A DNA stretch of 64,000 nucleotides. It comes from Streptomyces sp. NBC_01216 (GTDB taxonomy: Bacteria; Actinomycetota; Actinomycetes; Streptomycetales; Streptomycetaceae). How positions within the stretch are numbered: the first letter of the stretch is position 1; each line of letters begins with the position of its first letter. Of the stretch, positions 11,140 through 19,449 are shown piece after piece. The stretch is taken from assembly GCF_035994945.1 (NCBI RefSeq), contig NZ_CP108677.1, forward strand, positions 3,782,001 through 3,846,000. The letters run 5' to 3'. A model generated the notes under the pieces. It saw only the letters and a program-made list of their open reading frames with translations, was not told the DNA's origin and ran no database searches. Both the position numbers and the translations under genes were made by a program.

Positions 11140-11625
11140 ATGAGCATCGGGCACCTGGCATTCGAATCGGAATCTGTCTCGTTCACCGATCTGTCGCGGA
11201 ACCCGAAGGCCGTCGCCGCCAGGGCCGCTGCCCTGGGACGCCTGCGCGTCACGCACCGGGACGCGCCCGACATGGTGCTGACCACGGCCATACACGCCGA
11301 GCGCACCGAGGAGAACCTGACCACCGCGTCCCGGCTCTTCCTCGCGTTGATGAAGCAGGATGACGGGGCCAAGACGCTTCTGCTCGCGCTGCCCGAGGTG
11401 TTCCCGTGGGTGCGGCACCTGAGCGACGAAGAAGTCCGGGAGTTCACTGTCGAGCTCCTGGACGCGCTGTCCGATGCCGCTGAGCTGGGCGCCAGGGAGG
11501 CTGCGCACCAGGCGATCGTCTCGTGGCGGGCGACCGCTCGCATCAACGCCGACCCCGACCAGCTCAGGGAAGCGCGCCGTCCGCTCGGTGACGTCGACCT
11601 CGGCCCTGTCGAGGTGCACGAGTGA
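11140..11625 (+). CDS. Phd/YefM-like antitoxin with long C-terminal extension
   Basis: 161 aa. The N-terminal ~55 residues look like a Phd/YefM DNA-binding fold (ESVSFTDLSRNPKAVAARAA, then LRVTHRDAPDMVLTT), as in antitoxins that bind their own promoter. The rest (EENLTTASRLFLALMKQD to EAAHQAIVSWRATARI) is a helical region much longer than in classical Phd, presumably the toxin-binding part. Its stop overlaps the GTG of the next gene (GTGA). An inverted repeat overlaps its start. An alternative upstream ATG at 11104 would add 12 residues. The assignment rests on fold-like pattern and on the toxin-like partner. Confidence 0.7.
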   Translation: MSIGHLAFESESVSFTDLSRNPKAVAARAAALGRLRVTHRDAPDMVLTTAIHAERTEENLTTASRLFLALMKQDDGAKTLLLALPEVFPWVRHLSDEEVREFTVELLDALSDAAELGAREAAHQAIVSWRATARINADPDQLREARRPLGDVDLGPVEVHE

Positions 11626-11972
11626 GCCCGAAGAAGGGCGATCGGGTCAGTGTGCCTCCGCTGAGTGGTTGGAACGTCATCTTCGGGACGACGGAGGCCG
11701 CGACCGGCTGGGAGGAACTGTGCCGGGTGGCGCTGCCGAACGCGCATCGCTGTCTGGAGGTCCTCCGCGCGGACCCTCTGTCGCGATCCAACTGGAACCG
11801 TCAGCACCAGCTCCGAGGCAGGCATGCCACCAGGGAATGGAAGGGCTCCGAGCTGGAACAGTGGGAGTACGAGATCACCAGCGGCGGCCGGGTCCGCTAC
11901 CTGGTCAGCCCGGAAGCCTCGACCGTGATCCTCGTGTACGCCTCCCCGCGGCACCCGAAGGACACCGAGTAG
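11622..11972 (+). CDS. RelE/ParE-type toxin of the adjacent pair
   Basis: 116 aa from GTG 11622, translationally coupled to the antitoxin. The C-terminal portion (WEYEITSGGRVRYLVSPEA, then TVILVYASPRHPKDTE) has the strand-Arg-Tyr pattern and terminal HPKxTE tail of RelE/ParE superfamily ribosome-dependent RNases or gyrase inhibitors. The N-terminal part includes WEELCRVALPNAHRCLEVL and RQHQLRGRHATREWKG, basic residues likely to contact RNA. The target cannot be inferred. The pair sits inside the region bordered by the two aminotransferase copies. Confidence 0.7.
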   Translation: MSPKKGDRVSVPPLSGWNVIFGTTEAATGWEELCRVALPNAHRCLEVLRADPLSRSNWNRQHQLRGRHATREWKGSELEQWEYEITSGGRVRYLVSPEASTVILVYASPRHPKDTE

Positions 11973-12099
11973 CTCCCGTGCCTTGGCCTCGCTGAGGCCA
12001 GCGAGCCGGGTCGCCCGTGTCCTCGGCCGGGTTTCGCGGCCATGGTTCGGCGGTAGCGTGCCACCGCAGGGATGGCTGCGAGCAGGCAGGACGGGTTAC

Positions 12100-14184
12100 A
12101 TGCGGATGAGGTTCGAAGCCGAGGCCGAGGAGGAGTTCGAGGCGGGGAGGGAGCTGTTGGTCGACCGCCTGATCCGGTGGGCCGGGGAGCAGGAGCTGCC
12201 GGTGGACGGGTTCACGGCCGAGGCGGCGCTGGAGTACCGGCACCGTGCGACTGCCGACGGCCGGCTGGGTCTGTGGGAGACGCGCCACGTGGAGGAGCTC
12301 CTGCTTTCCTGGCTGCCCCAGAACGTCACCGAGCTTCCAGCAGAGGAGCGCCCGGACGCCTCGGGCACACTGCGCACGCTTCTGCGCTATCTGCACGCCA
12401 TGCAGTTGGCGGACCCGCGCGGCCTCTCACTCCAGGATTCCCTCGCCGCGGTGGACAGGGTCGCGGAGCAGTACCCGGCGGCGATGGCCGACCGCACTCG
12501 CTGGGGTCTGGCGAAGTTCTGGGCGACGACGGCCGCCGAGCAGGGCGTGGACGTCCGGGACGGGGAGGCGTTGCAGCGTTTCGCGGACCGGGCACGGCGC
12601 GGAGAAGCCGCCTATGACGAGCAGGCCCTCGACGCGATCATGGAACGGCGGCTGACCGGCCGCGCGCTGTCCGGCGCGGCCCGCGCCGAGCCGCAGCTGC
12701 CTGTGGCGCTTCCTCAGGACGCCGAACTGCGCCGGTCGGCCGGGCTGTCGACGGCTGTCGCCCAGTTGCGCGGACTCACCGAGTGGGCGGGACGGGACGG
12801 CCGCCCCGTGACGGCGACGGGGCGGCTGCGGATGGCGGACGCCCGTGAGCTGGCGGGCCTGCTCGGCACCGGGGACAAGACCGACGGGGTGCGCTCCTCG
12901 GCGGACCTGCCGAGGCTGGGACTGCTGGTGGAGTGGGCGAAGAAGGCGCGGCTGGTCCGGGTGGTCAAGGGGCGCCTGTACGCGGTGGCCAAGGCCCGGC
13001 CGGTGCTGGCCGACCCACTTGAGCTGTGGCTGCGCGCCTTCGACGCGTGCTTCGAACTGAGGCAGCCCCTGCTCGGGGCGCGTGGCGGCTGGCACGTCGA
13101 GTCGATGCTCTTCGACGTGTACGAGGACGTCCTGGGGGACGTGCTGAACACGCTCTACAGCCTGCCGTACCCGATGCCCTGGCCGCGGCTGCGCGACACC
13201 GTGCACCTGGTCTATCAGACCGCCTTCCAGTTCGACGGCGGGTCGGACCTCCCGCACCGGATGTGGTTCGAGCACGCCGACCGGGACCTGCGCACGGTGC
13301 TCGACCTGCTGGACGACCTGGGCGTGATCGAGCGTGAACGCGGGATGGCCGACCCGGTGTTCCTCGATGCCGGCCTCTCCGACGTCGACCCCGAACTGCT
13401 CGCGGACATGCCACCGGAGCTCGCGGAGCTGCTGGGCGTCCCGGGGGCCTCGCCGGACCCGGCAGCGCGGAAGCGGGCCGATGCACGGCGCGCCGAACTG
13501 ACCGCCGGGCCGGTCGAACTCATCCGCCTCACCGATCTCGGCACCCGGGCCGTACGGCAGCGGCTGCTGGCCGTCCGCAGGAACGCACCGCTGATCGGTG
13601 AACTCGGCCAGGCACCGGCGGCCGGGCTGCTGGGCGTGCTGGCCGAGGAATACCCACCAGATGCCGCCCGGGCGGAGCTGGCCGGCTGGATCGCGGCCCA
13701 CGGCGAGCGTGCGGACGCACTGCGGCAACTGACCGACGCCGTGCGGACCATGACTTTCCGCACGCGTGCGCAGGCCATGCTCGGCGTGCTGCCGGCGGCG
13801 CTGCCGGACGGCGAGGGCGAGCGGCTGCTGCGCACACTGCGCCGCGACTCCGGGCTGGCGCCGCTGGCGCTGAACGCGTTGGCACAGGAAGAGTTGCTGT
13901 CTCCGGAGGACATGACCGACGCCGAGCATCTGCTGGTGCTCGCCGAGAACCTGCTGCAGCTCGTGGAGCTGGCGGGCGGCCCGGGCGGTGCCGAGGAGGC
14001 GCTGCGCGCCCAGGGCCCTGAGGTCAGAGAGGCGATCACCGTCGCCTCGGATTCGGCGCATCCCGACCGGGCCGGTCTGGAGGAGCTCAGGCAACTGGCG
14101 GCCCGAGCGCTGCCCGTGCCCGCCGTCCGTCTTGGCCGCGCCCACAAGCGCGGGCGTGGCACCGGCCGCAAGCGGCACTGCTGA
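12100..14184 (+). CDS. Large uncharacterised protein (694 aa), accessory
   Basis: I do not recognise this protein. From ATG 12100 it begins with an acidic helix (EAEAEEEFEAGRELLVDRLIRW). It is Leu/Ala/Arg-rich and mostly helical, with a middle segment of possible winged-helix type (LRMADARELAGLLGTGDKTDG, LPRLGLLVEWAKKARLVRVVKGRLYAV) and a basic tail (GRAHKRGRGTGRKRHC). No catalytic motif, signal peptide or membrane segment is visible. Similar stand-alone proteins occur across Streptomyces, to my recollection, without known role. The ribosome-binding site is weak. It follows the toxin-antitoxin pair on the same strand but 127 bases away. Confidence 0.75.
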   Translation: MRMRFEAEAEEEFEAGRELLVDRLIRWAGEQELPVDGFTAEAALEYRHRATADGRLGLWETRHVEELLLSWLPQNVTELPAEERPDASGTLRTLLRYLHAMQLADPRGLSLQDSLAAVDRVAEQYPAAMADRTRWGLAKFWATTAAEQGVDVRDGEALQRFADRARRGEAAYDEQALDAIMERRLTGRALSGAARAEPQLPVALPQDAELRRSAGLSTAVAQLRGLTEWAGRDGRPVTATGRLRMADARELAGLLGTGDKTDGVRSSADLPRLGLLVEWAKKARLVRVVKGRLYAVAKARPVLADPLELWLRAFDACFELRQPLLGARGGWHVESMLFDVYEDVLGDVLNTLYSLPYPMPWPRLRDTVHLVYQTAFQFDGGSDLPHRMWFEHADRDLRTVLDLLDDLGVIERERGMADPVFLDAGLSDVDPELLADMPPELAELLGVPGASPDPAARKRADARRAELTAGPVELIRLTDLGTRAVRQRLLAVRRNAPLIGELGQAPAAGLLGVLAEEYPPDAARAELAGWIAAHGERADALRQLTDAVRTMTFRTRAQAMLGVLPAALPDGEGERLLRTLRRDSGLAPLALNALAQEELLSPEDMTDAEHLLVLAENLLQLVELAGGPGGAEEALRAQGPEVREAITVASDSAHPDRAGLEELRQLAARALPVPAVRLGRAHKRGRGTGRKRHC

Positions 14185-14211
14185 CGAGCGACGGCGGGCG
14201 CCGCCCGCCGT

Positions 14212-15417
14212 TCAGGTGGTGAGGCGTCGCAGCCGGTCGGCGGCCTCGTGGAGGACGTCGTCCTTCTTGCAGAAGGCGAAGCGGACCTGGCTGCGGCCGG
14301 CGTCGGGGTCGTCGTAGAAGACGGAGTCGGGGATGGCGACGACGCCGCAGCGTTCGGGGAGGGTGCGGCAGAAGGTGTGGCCGTCCTTCTCGCCGAGGGG
14401 GGTGATGTCGGCGGTGATGAAGTAGGTGCCCCGGGGCTGGTAGACCTCGAACCCGGCCGCGCGCAGGCCGTCGCCGAGCAGGTCGCGCTTGCGTCGCAGG
14501 TCGGCGCGGAGGCCGTCGAAGTACGCGTCCGGGAGGCGTAGCGCCTCGGCGATCGCGTACTGGAAGGGGCCCGAGCTGACGTACGTCAGGAACTGCTTGG
14601 CGGAACGGACGGCGGAGGTGAGCTCTCGGGTCGCCGTCACCCAGCCGACCTTCCAGCCCGTGAAGGAGAAGGTCTTGCCCGCCGAACCGATGGTGACCGT
14701 GCGCTCCCGCATGCCCGGCAGGGTGGCGATCGGCACGTGCCCGGCCCCGTCGAAGACCAGGTGCTCGTACACCTCGTCGGTGACCACCAGCAGGTCCCGT
14801 TCGACGGCCAGCTCGGCGACCGCGGTGAGTTCGGCGCGGGTCAGCACCGTGCCGGTGGGGTTGTGCGGGGAGTTGAGGAGGATCAGCCGGGTCCGGTCGG
14901 TGACGGCCGCCCGTAGTTCGTCCAGGTCGAGGACGAAGCGCCTGCCACCGGCTCCGCCTCGGGGCTCCGACTCGGGACGCAGAGTGACCGGCACGCGTGT
15001 GCCCCCGGCCATGGCGACGCACGCGGCGTAGGAGTCGTAGTACGGCTCCAGGGCGACGACCTCGTCGCCCGGCTCCACCAGAGCCAGCAGCGAGGCGGCG
15101 ATCGCCTCCGTCGCCCCCGCGGTGACCAGCACCTCGGTGTCCGGCTCGAAGTCCAGGCCGTAGAAGCGGCGCTGGTGGTCGGCGATGGCCTGGCGGAGCT
15201 CCGGAACGCCCGGACCCGGCGGGTACTGGTTGCCGCGCCCGTCGCGCAGTGCCCGGACCGCGGCCTCGCGGATCTCCTCGGGGCCGTCGGTGTCGGGGAA
15301 GCCCTGGCCGAGGTTGATCGCCCCGGTCCGGGCCGCCAGAGCGGACATCTCGGCGAAGATCGTCGTCCCGAAGCCGGCGAGGCGGCGATTGAGCAGCGGT
15401 CGATTCATGAGGGTCAT
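14212..15417 (-). CDS. Class I/II PLP-dependent aminotransferase (intact paralogue)
   Basis: 401 aa, fold-type I aminotransferase of the MetC/DapC-like KAT family. Markers are AINLGQGFPDTDGPEEIREA near the N terminus, the PLP-phosphate site ATEAIAASLLALVEPGDEV, the substrate segment NSPHNPTG, VVTDEVYEHLVF, and the PLP lysine in SAGKTFSFTGWKVGW. Such enzymes transaminate N-succinyl-LL-diaminopimelate, aspartate or methionine; the exact substrate is not clear. ATG 15417 or 15408 are both possible starts. The C-terminal half is duplicated at 10583-11023. Confidence 0.9.
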   Translation of the reverse strand: MTLMNRPLLNRRLAGFGTTIFAEMSALAARTGAINLGQGFPDTDGPEEIREAAVRALRDGRGNQYPPGPGVPELRQAIADHQRRFYGLDFEPDTEVLVTAGATEAIAASLLALVEPGDEVVALEPYYDSYAACVAMAGGTRVPVTLRPESEPRGGAGGRRFVLDLDELRAAVTDRTRLILLNSPHNPTGTVLTRAELTAVAELAVERDLLVVTDEVYEHLVFDGAGHVPIATLPGMRERTVTIGSAGKTFSFTGWKVGWVTATRELTSAVRSAKQFLTYVSSGPFQYAIAEALRLPDAYFDGLRADLRRKRDLLGDGLRAAGFEVYQPRGTYFITADITPLGEKDGHTFCRTLPERCGVVAIPDSVFYDDPDAGRSQVRFAFCKKDDVLHEAADRLRRLTT

Positions 15418-15529
15418 CCTGCGGCGAAGCTCTGGAGTTCCTCAAGAGAGGATGAGGCCGTGTCCGGGCGGGGCATCCCCCTCAGGACGCGATGAGCGAT
15501 CATCGCGAGGACCCATGGAGGTGACACGG

Positions 15530-15742
15530 ATGGAAGCGTTGTTCTTCGGATTCCTGGTGCTGGTCGTGGTGGCCGGACTGGCGTCCTCGGGAGGGAGCCG
15601 CAGGGGCCGTCGGCGCCGGCGTCGCAGCTGGTCGGAAGGGGGCGGTGGCGCCTCCTGCGGCAGCGGCCACTCGTGCGGCTCGTCCTGCGGCAGCGGCCAC
15701 TCGTGCGGCTCCGGTTCCTCCTGCGGGGGCGGTGGCGACTGA
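15530..15742 (+). CDS. Small membrane protein with Cys-Gly-Ser-His repeat tail
   Basis: 70 aa from ATG 15530 (GGAGGTGA 6 bases upstream). One N-terminal membrane helix (FFGFLVLVVVAGLASS), a run of arginines (RRGRRRRRR), then a low-complexity tail with seven cysteines and two histidines in repeats (CGSGHSCGS twice, 26 bp apart in DNA, then CGSGSSCGGGG). The tail could bind metal ions on the cytoplasmic face, since the positive charges follow the helix. No family is recognised. It is divergent from the aminotransferase. Confidence 0.6.
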   Translation: MEALFFGFLVLVVVAGLASSGGSRRGRRRRRRSWSEGGGGASCGSGHSCGSSCGSGHSCGSGSSCGGGGD

Positions 15743-16051
15743 CCCGGGGGGTCCGTCCTCGCCGCTCCCGGTTGTCCGGTCGGTCCTTGACCGGCCGGAC
15801 ACCTTCGTGTCGGAGGCCCGCGGTGGATTCCGATTGGACAAGTGAACGTTGGGGTCCCCGAGGGGGATGGAAACCCCGTCAAGTTGGGTAAAAGCGCTGC
15901 GAGTCGCTCGAAGTCCATGATTCCCTCGCTGTTGAGAACATCCAGCCCTCGGACCGTGTGTGGACCCGAGCCGGCGATCCCCCACTCCCGTTGAACCCTT
16001 CTCCGGGGCGCCCCCGGCCCACCCGTCAAACCGTGTTTGCGGAGCCGACCC
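15743..16051. other. 309-base intergenic stretch with a lower-GC core
   Basis: No convincing gene on either strand. The middle (about 15825-15915) is clearly lower in GC than its surroundings and holds a nested G/C block (GGGGTCCCCGAGGGGG, then ACCCC) that could fold as a stem. It may contain a small RNA or the promoter of the DUF2617-speE genes. Confidence 0.35.
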
Positions 16052-16570
16052 ATGCTCACGACCCTGAAGACCTCCTATACCGACACGCGTGCGGCCGATC
16101 TGGCCTGGGCCCTGGGGCGCGAGCCGCTGCCCGCCCTCGCCGTGCTCGACCTCGACCTCGCCGGCGCCAAGCTCCAGTTGCGTCTGCTCGGCGCCTCCCA
16201 CCAGGTGCTGCTGGAGGAGGAGGGCCGCAACTGCTCGGAGACCGTCGCCTGCATGCCGGGCAGCAGTACACCGCTGCCGCTGGGCGTCTCCAAGCGGATC
16301 GGCGGCTGGGAGTACGCGTTCGCGGCGCGCGTCGAGACGCTGTCCGACGGCTCCTTCGCGGGCCGCGCCCAGGAACTGCTCGCCCTGGTCGCCGACCACC
16401 CCCACGGGCTCGCCGGGACCTTCCCCGGCTCCCCTTACGCCTTCACGGCGATGCTGGCGCAGCACCACGAGGGCCAGGTGCGCTGGCGTACCTGGCACGC
16501 GTACCCGCAGGAGGGGCAGTTGGTGGTCACTCGCACGCGGATCGGCGCGCGTATGCCCGCCACGCTGTAG
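16052..16570 (+). CDS. DUF2617 family protein
   Basis: 172 aa from ATG 16052. The sequence (LKTSYTDTRAADLAWALG, VLDLDLAGAKLQLRLLGASHQVLLE, then WRTWHAYPQEGQLVVTRTRI) matches the actinobacterial DUF2617 family, cytosolic and of unknown function. It is regularly found just upstream of the spermidine synthase-like gene, as here (75 bases). The first ~20 residues are variable. No catalytic motif is visible. Co-conservation suggests a link with polyamine biology, by inference only. Confidence 0.8.
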   Translation: MLTTLKTSYTDTRAADLAWALGREPLPALAVLDLDLAGAKLQLRLLGASHQVLLEEEGRNCSETVACMPGSSTPLPLGVSKRIGGWEYAFAARVETLSDGSFAGRAQELLALVADHPHGLAGTFPGSPYAFTAMLAQHHEGQVRWRTWHAYPQEGQLVVTRTRIGARMPATL

Positions 16571-16645
16571 TGCGCCGTCCAGGAGCCGCAGGTGCACTCG
16601 TGTGGGTGACAGGCGGCGAAACAGGTGTGACGTAGCGTTACGAAC

Positions 16646-18295
16646 ATGATCGATTCGCCCGTGACCACTCCACCCGAGCGGGTGAACCGGCCGCTCGCGC
16701 GGCCGAGCGCGGTGCGGTATCCGGTCCTCGCCGTGGTCTTCGTCTGCGCCGCCTGCGGCCTCGTCTACGAACTGGAACTGGTGGCGCTCGCCTCGTACCT
16801 GATCGGTGACTCGGTCACCCAGGCATCCGTCGTGCTCTCCGTGATGGTCTTCGCGATGGGAGTCGGCTCGCTGCTCGCCAAGCGGCTGCGCTGCCGGGCG
16901 GCGGTCGCCTTCGGCCTGCTCGAAGCGGGACTCGCGCTGATCGGGGGCTGCTCCGCGCTGGTGCTGTACGCCTCGTTCGCCTGGCTCGGCGAGTCCCGGT
17001 ACGTCCTGGTGGCGTTCTCGCTCGCCATCGGTGTGCTCATCGGGGCCGAGATCCCGCTGCTCATGTCGCTCATCCAGCGTGCGGAGTCGGCGCGTTCGCC
17101 CGGCATCCGGCAGCGGGACGACCCGGCCGGGACGGTCGCCGACCTCTTCGCCGCCGACTACGTCGGCGCGCTCGTCGGCGGCCTCGCGTTCCCGTTCCTG
17201 CTGCTGCCCTGGCTCGGCCAGCTCACCGGCGCGCTCGTGACCGGCGCCGTGAACGCGCTGGCGGGCGGCGGACTCGTGCTCTGGCTGTTCCGGCGGGATC
17301 TGGCCGTCCGGTCCCGGGCGCTGCTGATCGGTGTGAACGTGACCGTGCTGGCCGTGCTCGCCACCGCCACCGTCCTCGTCGACGACTTCGAACACGCGGC
17401 GCGGCGCGCGGTGTACGGCGACAGTGTCCGGATCGCCGTCCACACCCGCCAACAGGAGGTCGTGGTGACCGGCGAGCGGGGTGCGCCTCCCGCCCTGTTC
17501 CTCGACGGGCGCCTGCGGGTGGCCGGTCAGGACGAGTACCGCTACCACGAGGCGCTGGTGCACCCCGCGATGCGAGGGCCCCATGCGCGGGTGCTGATCG
17601 TCGGCGGCGGGGACGGCCTCGCGGCGCGTGAAGTGCTGCGCTACCCGGACGTCGCGCAGGTCACCGTCGTCGAGCTGGACCCCGGGGTCGTCCGCCTCGC
17701 CCGGACCGACCCCGAACTCGCCGCGCTCAACCGGCAGGCATTCCGGGACCCGCGTGTGCGGGTCGCCTACGCCGACGCGTTCCGCTGGCTCCGGGGGACG
17801 GGTGCGAGCCGCCGCTTCGACGTGGTGATCTCCGACCTGCCCGATCCGGGCATCACCGCGAGCACCAAGCTGTACTCGGCGGAGTTCTACGGCCTGCTGG
17901 CCCGGTCCCTCGCGAACGACGGGCGGCTCGTGGTCCACGCCGGTTCGGCCTCGGCTCGCCCCCACACGTACTGGACGGTGGACGCCACGCTCCGGGCGGC
18001 CGGCTTCGCCACCCGGCCGTACGACGCGCGGGGGCGAGCCGCCGGCTTCGCCGCCGGACCCGACCGGGTCGAACGGGCGACCGGCACTGAGCGGGGCCCG
18101 CGGGACTGGGGATTCCTGCTGGCCGCCCTGGGGGCGAGCCCGCCCGCGCTGGGCCTGGCGGCGGACGCGCCCGCGCTGAGGTCGCTCACCGAGAGCGGCC
18201 TGGTGCTCGGCGCGTGGAACGCGGAGGCGACCCGGGACGTGGACGGCTCCGCACCGCAGCCCTCGACTCTGGTGCACCCGCGGTACAACGGCTGA
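16646..18295 (+). CDS. Membrane-anchored spermidine synthase-like protein
   Basis: 549 aa. The N-terminal ~230 residues form six to seven membrane helices ([22 protein letters not shown], then [25 protein letters not shown] segments). The C-terminal domain is a spermidine synthase fold: glycine motif [33 protein letters not shown], and [11 protein letters not shown] at the catalytic-Asp position. Canonical enzymes transfer aminopropyl from decarboxylated SAM to putrescine. This fused membrane form is widespread in actinobacteria and its real substrate is uncertain. ATG 16646. It is co-directional with the DUF2617 gene and followed by a hairpin. Confidence 0.88.
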   Translation: MIDSPVTTPPERVNRPLARPSAVRYPVLAVVFVCAACGLVYELELVALASYLIGDSVTQASVVLSVMVFAMGVGSLLAKRLRCRAAVAFGLLEAGLALIGGCSALVLYASFAWLGESRYVLVAFSLAIGVLIGAEIPLLMSLIQRAESARSPGIRQRDDPAGTVADLFAADYVGALVGGLAFPFLLLPWLGQLTGALVTGAVNALAGGGLVLWLFRRDLAVRSRALLIGVNVTVLAVLATATVLVDDFEHAARRAVYGDSVRIAVHTRQQEVVVTGERGAPPALFLDGRLRVAGQDEYRYHEALVHPAMRGPHARVLIVGGGDGLAAREVLRYPDVAQVTVVELDPGVVRLARTDPELAALNRQAFRDPRVRVAYADAFRWLRGTGASRRFDVVISDLPDPGITASTKLYSAEFYGLLARSLANDGRLVVHAGSASARPHTYWTVDATLRAAGFATRPYDARGRAAGFAAGPDRVERATGTERGPRDWGFLLAALGASPPALGLAADAPALRSLTESGLVLGAWNAEATRDVDGSAPQPSTLVHPRYNG

Positions 18296-18345
18296 GAGCC
18301 CGTCGGGTGGCCTTCGGCCCGGCCAGAGGCCACCCGAGAGGCTCT
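18296..18345 (+). repeat. Interspersed palindromic element, copy 1 (long form)
   Basis: AGAGCCCGTCGGGTGGCC pairs with GGCCACCCGAGAGGCTCT across ~15 bases, with two mismatches. It directly follows the stop codon of the spermidine synthase-like gene. Related copies lie at 20241-20275 and 56493-56527. It probably serves as a terminator. Confidence 0.7.
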
Positions 18346-18524
18346 GAGACGCACCCCGGAGCGGGCAAGGGCCCGTGAGGTGGCGGCGCGCGCGGCGGAG
18401 GGGGAGAGGAAAGGCACCGGGCGTGGCCCGGAGCGCGGAACGAGGCGGGAGCGGGGACCGGCGGGGCGGGCCGGGGCGCACAAACAGGCGACGAGGGCGC
18501 CGGGGCTGAGTAGGCTCGTTTCCC

Positions 18525-19373
18525 ATGGAGCATGAGGTGTTCGTTCCGGTTCCGGCCGAGGTCCTGCGCGCGACGCTCACGGACCCCGCACGGGTGGCGC
18601 GCTGCGTTCCCGGCCTCCAGCAGGACGCCGACGCGGAGGCGGGCCCGCTCTCGGGCCGGCTGCGGGTCCGGGTCGGTGGCAACACCATCACCTACCGCGG
18701 TGCCCTGCGGCTGGCGGAGCGGGACGGCACCTATCTGGCGGAAGGCGAGGGAATCGAAGCCCGCGGCAAGGGTTCGGCCACGCTGGCGCTGACGCTCGTG
18801 CTCACCCCGGTGGCCGACGGCACGAATCTCGCCTTCAGCGCCACGCTCACCGCCGGCGGACGGCTGGCGGACCTGTCGGAGGAGTCGGCGGCCTCGGCAG
18901 GCCGTCGCCTGCTCGACCGCTTCGCCGCGTCCCTGGCGACCGCCGCCGCGCGGACGACCACGGACGGGGCCACCACCGCGCCGGACGAGAACGCGGCCGG
19001 GGACGCCGGCCCGGGCGGAGGGACGGACAGCGACGCCCACGGGGCCGGGGCCGGGGAAACCGCCCGCCCGTCCGTCTTCGACACGCCGGTCCCTCCGCCC
19101 TCGCTCGACCCGCGACCGGACGAGGAGTTCGGCGAGAAGCCGGTGGAGTTCCCCGCCGAGACTCCGGCGGTCGAGGCCGCACACGCCCGGCGGACGATGA
19201 TCGGCCGCAGTGCGGAGGAGGTCGACCACGCCCCGCCACGCGGCCGGTACGCCCCCGTTCCCGCTCCGGACTCGGGCGGTTCGGGCGCCACGCTGCGCTG
19301 GATCGCCCCGGCCGCGGCGCTCGCGCTCGCCTCGGCGGTCGTCCTGGGCCGGGCGCTGCGCCGCCGGCGTTGA
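18525..19373 (+). CDS. SRPBCC/CoxG-type protein with C-terminal membrane anchor
   Basis: 282 aa. Residues 1-145 resemble the carbon monoxide dehydrogenase subunit G (CoxG) lipid/ligand-binding fold: EVFVPVPAEVLRATLTDPARVARCVPGLQQ, RVGGNTITYRGALRL, then the final helix SEESAASAGRRLLDRFAASLAT. A disordered Pro/Glu-rich linker follows (145-260) and ends in one membrane helix (TLRWIAPAAALALASAVVLGRAL) with an Arg-rich stop-transfer. No CO dehydrogenase genes are nearby, so it is a stand-alone member. ATG 18525. Confidence 0.8.
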   Translation: MEHEVFVPVPAEVLRATLTDPARVARCVPGLQQDADAEAGPLSGRLRVRVGGNTITYRGALRLAERDGTYLAEGEGIEARGKGSATLALTLVLTPVADGTNLAFSATLTAGGRLADLSEESAASAGRRLLDRFAASLATAAARTTTDGATTAPDENAAGDAGPGGGTDSDAHGAGAGETARPSVFDTPVPPPSLDPRPDEEFGEKPVEFPAETPAVEAAHARRTMIGRSAEEVDHAPPRGRYAPVPAPDSGGSGATLRWIAPAAALALASAVVLGRALRRRR

Positions 19374-19449
19374 CACCGGCGTTCCGGGACGGCTTCGCCC
19401 GGGACGGGGAGCGGGCTCCGGAACGCGGGAGAGCCCTTAGGGTCGAGGG

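Noticed and set aside
12063..12081. 17-base match CCGCAGGGATGGCTGCG also found upstream of ask (about 51769)
   Set aside because: Short, GC-rich, unique pair with no wider similarity; chance cannot be excluded.
15500..18691. 1063-codon minus-strand ORF
   Set aside because: Runs antisense to the small Cys protein, DUF2617 and speE-like genes; composition is that of a shadow frame.
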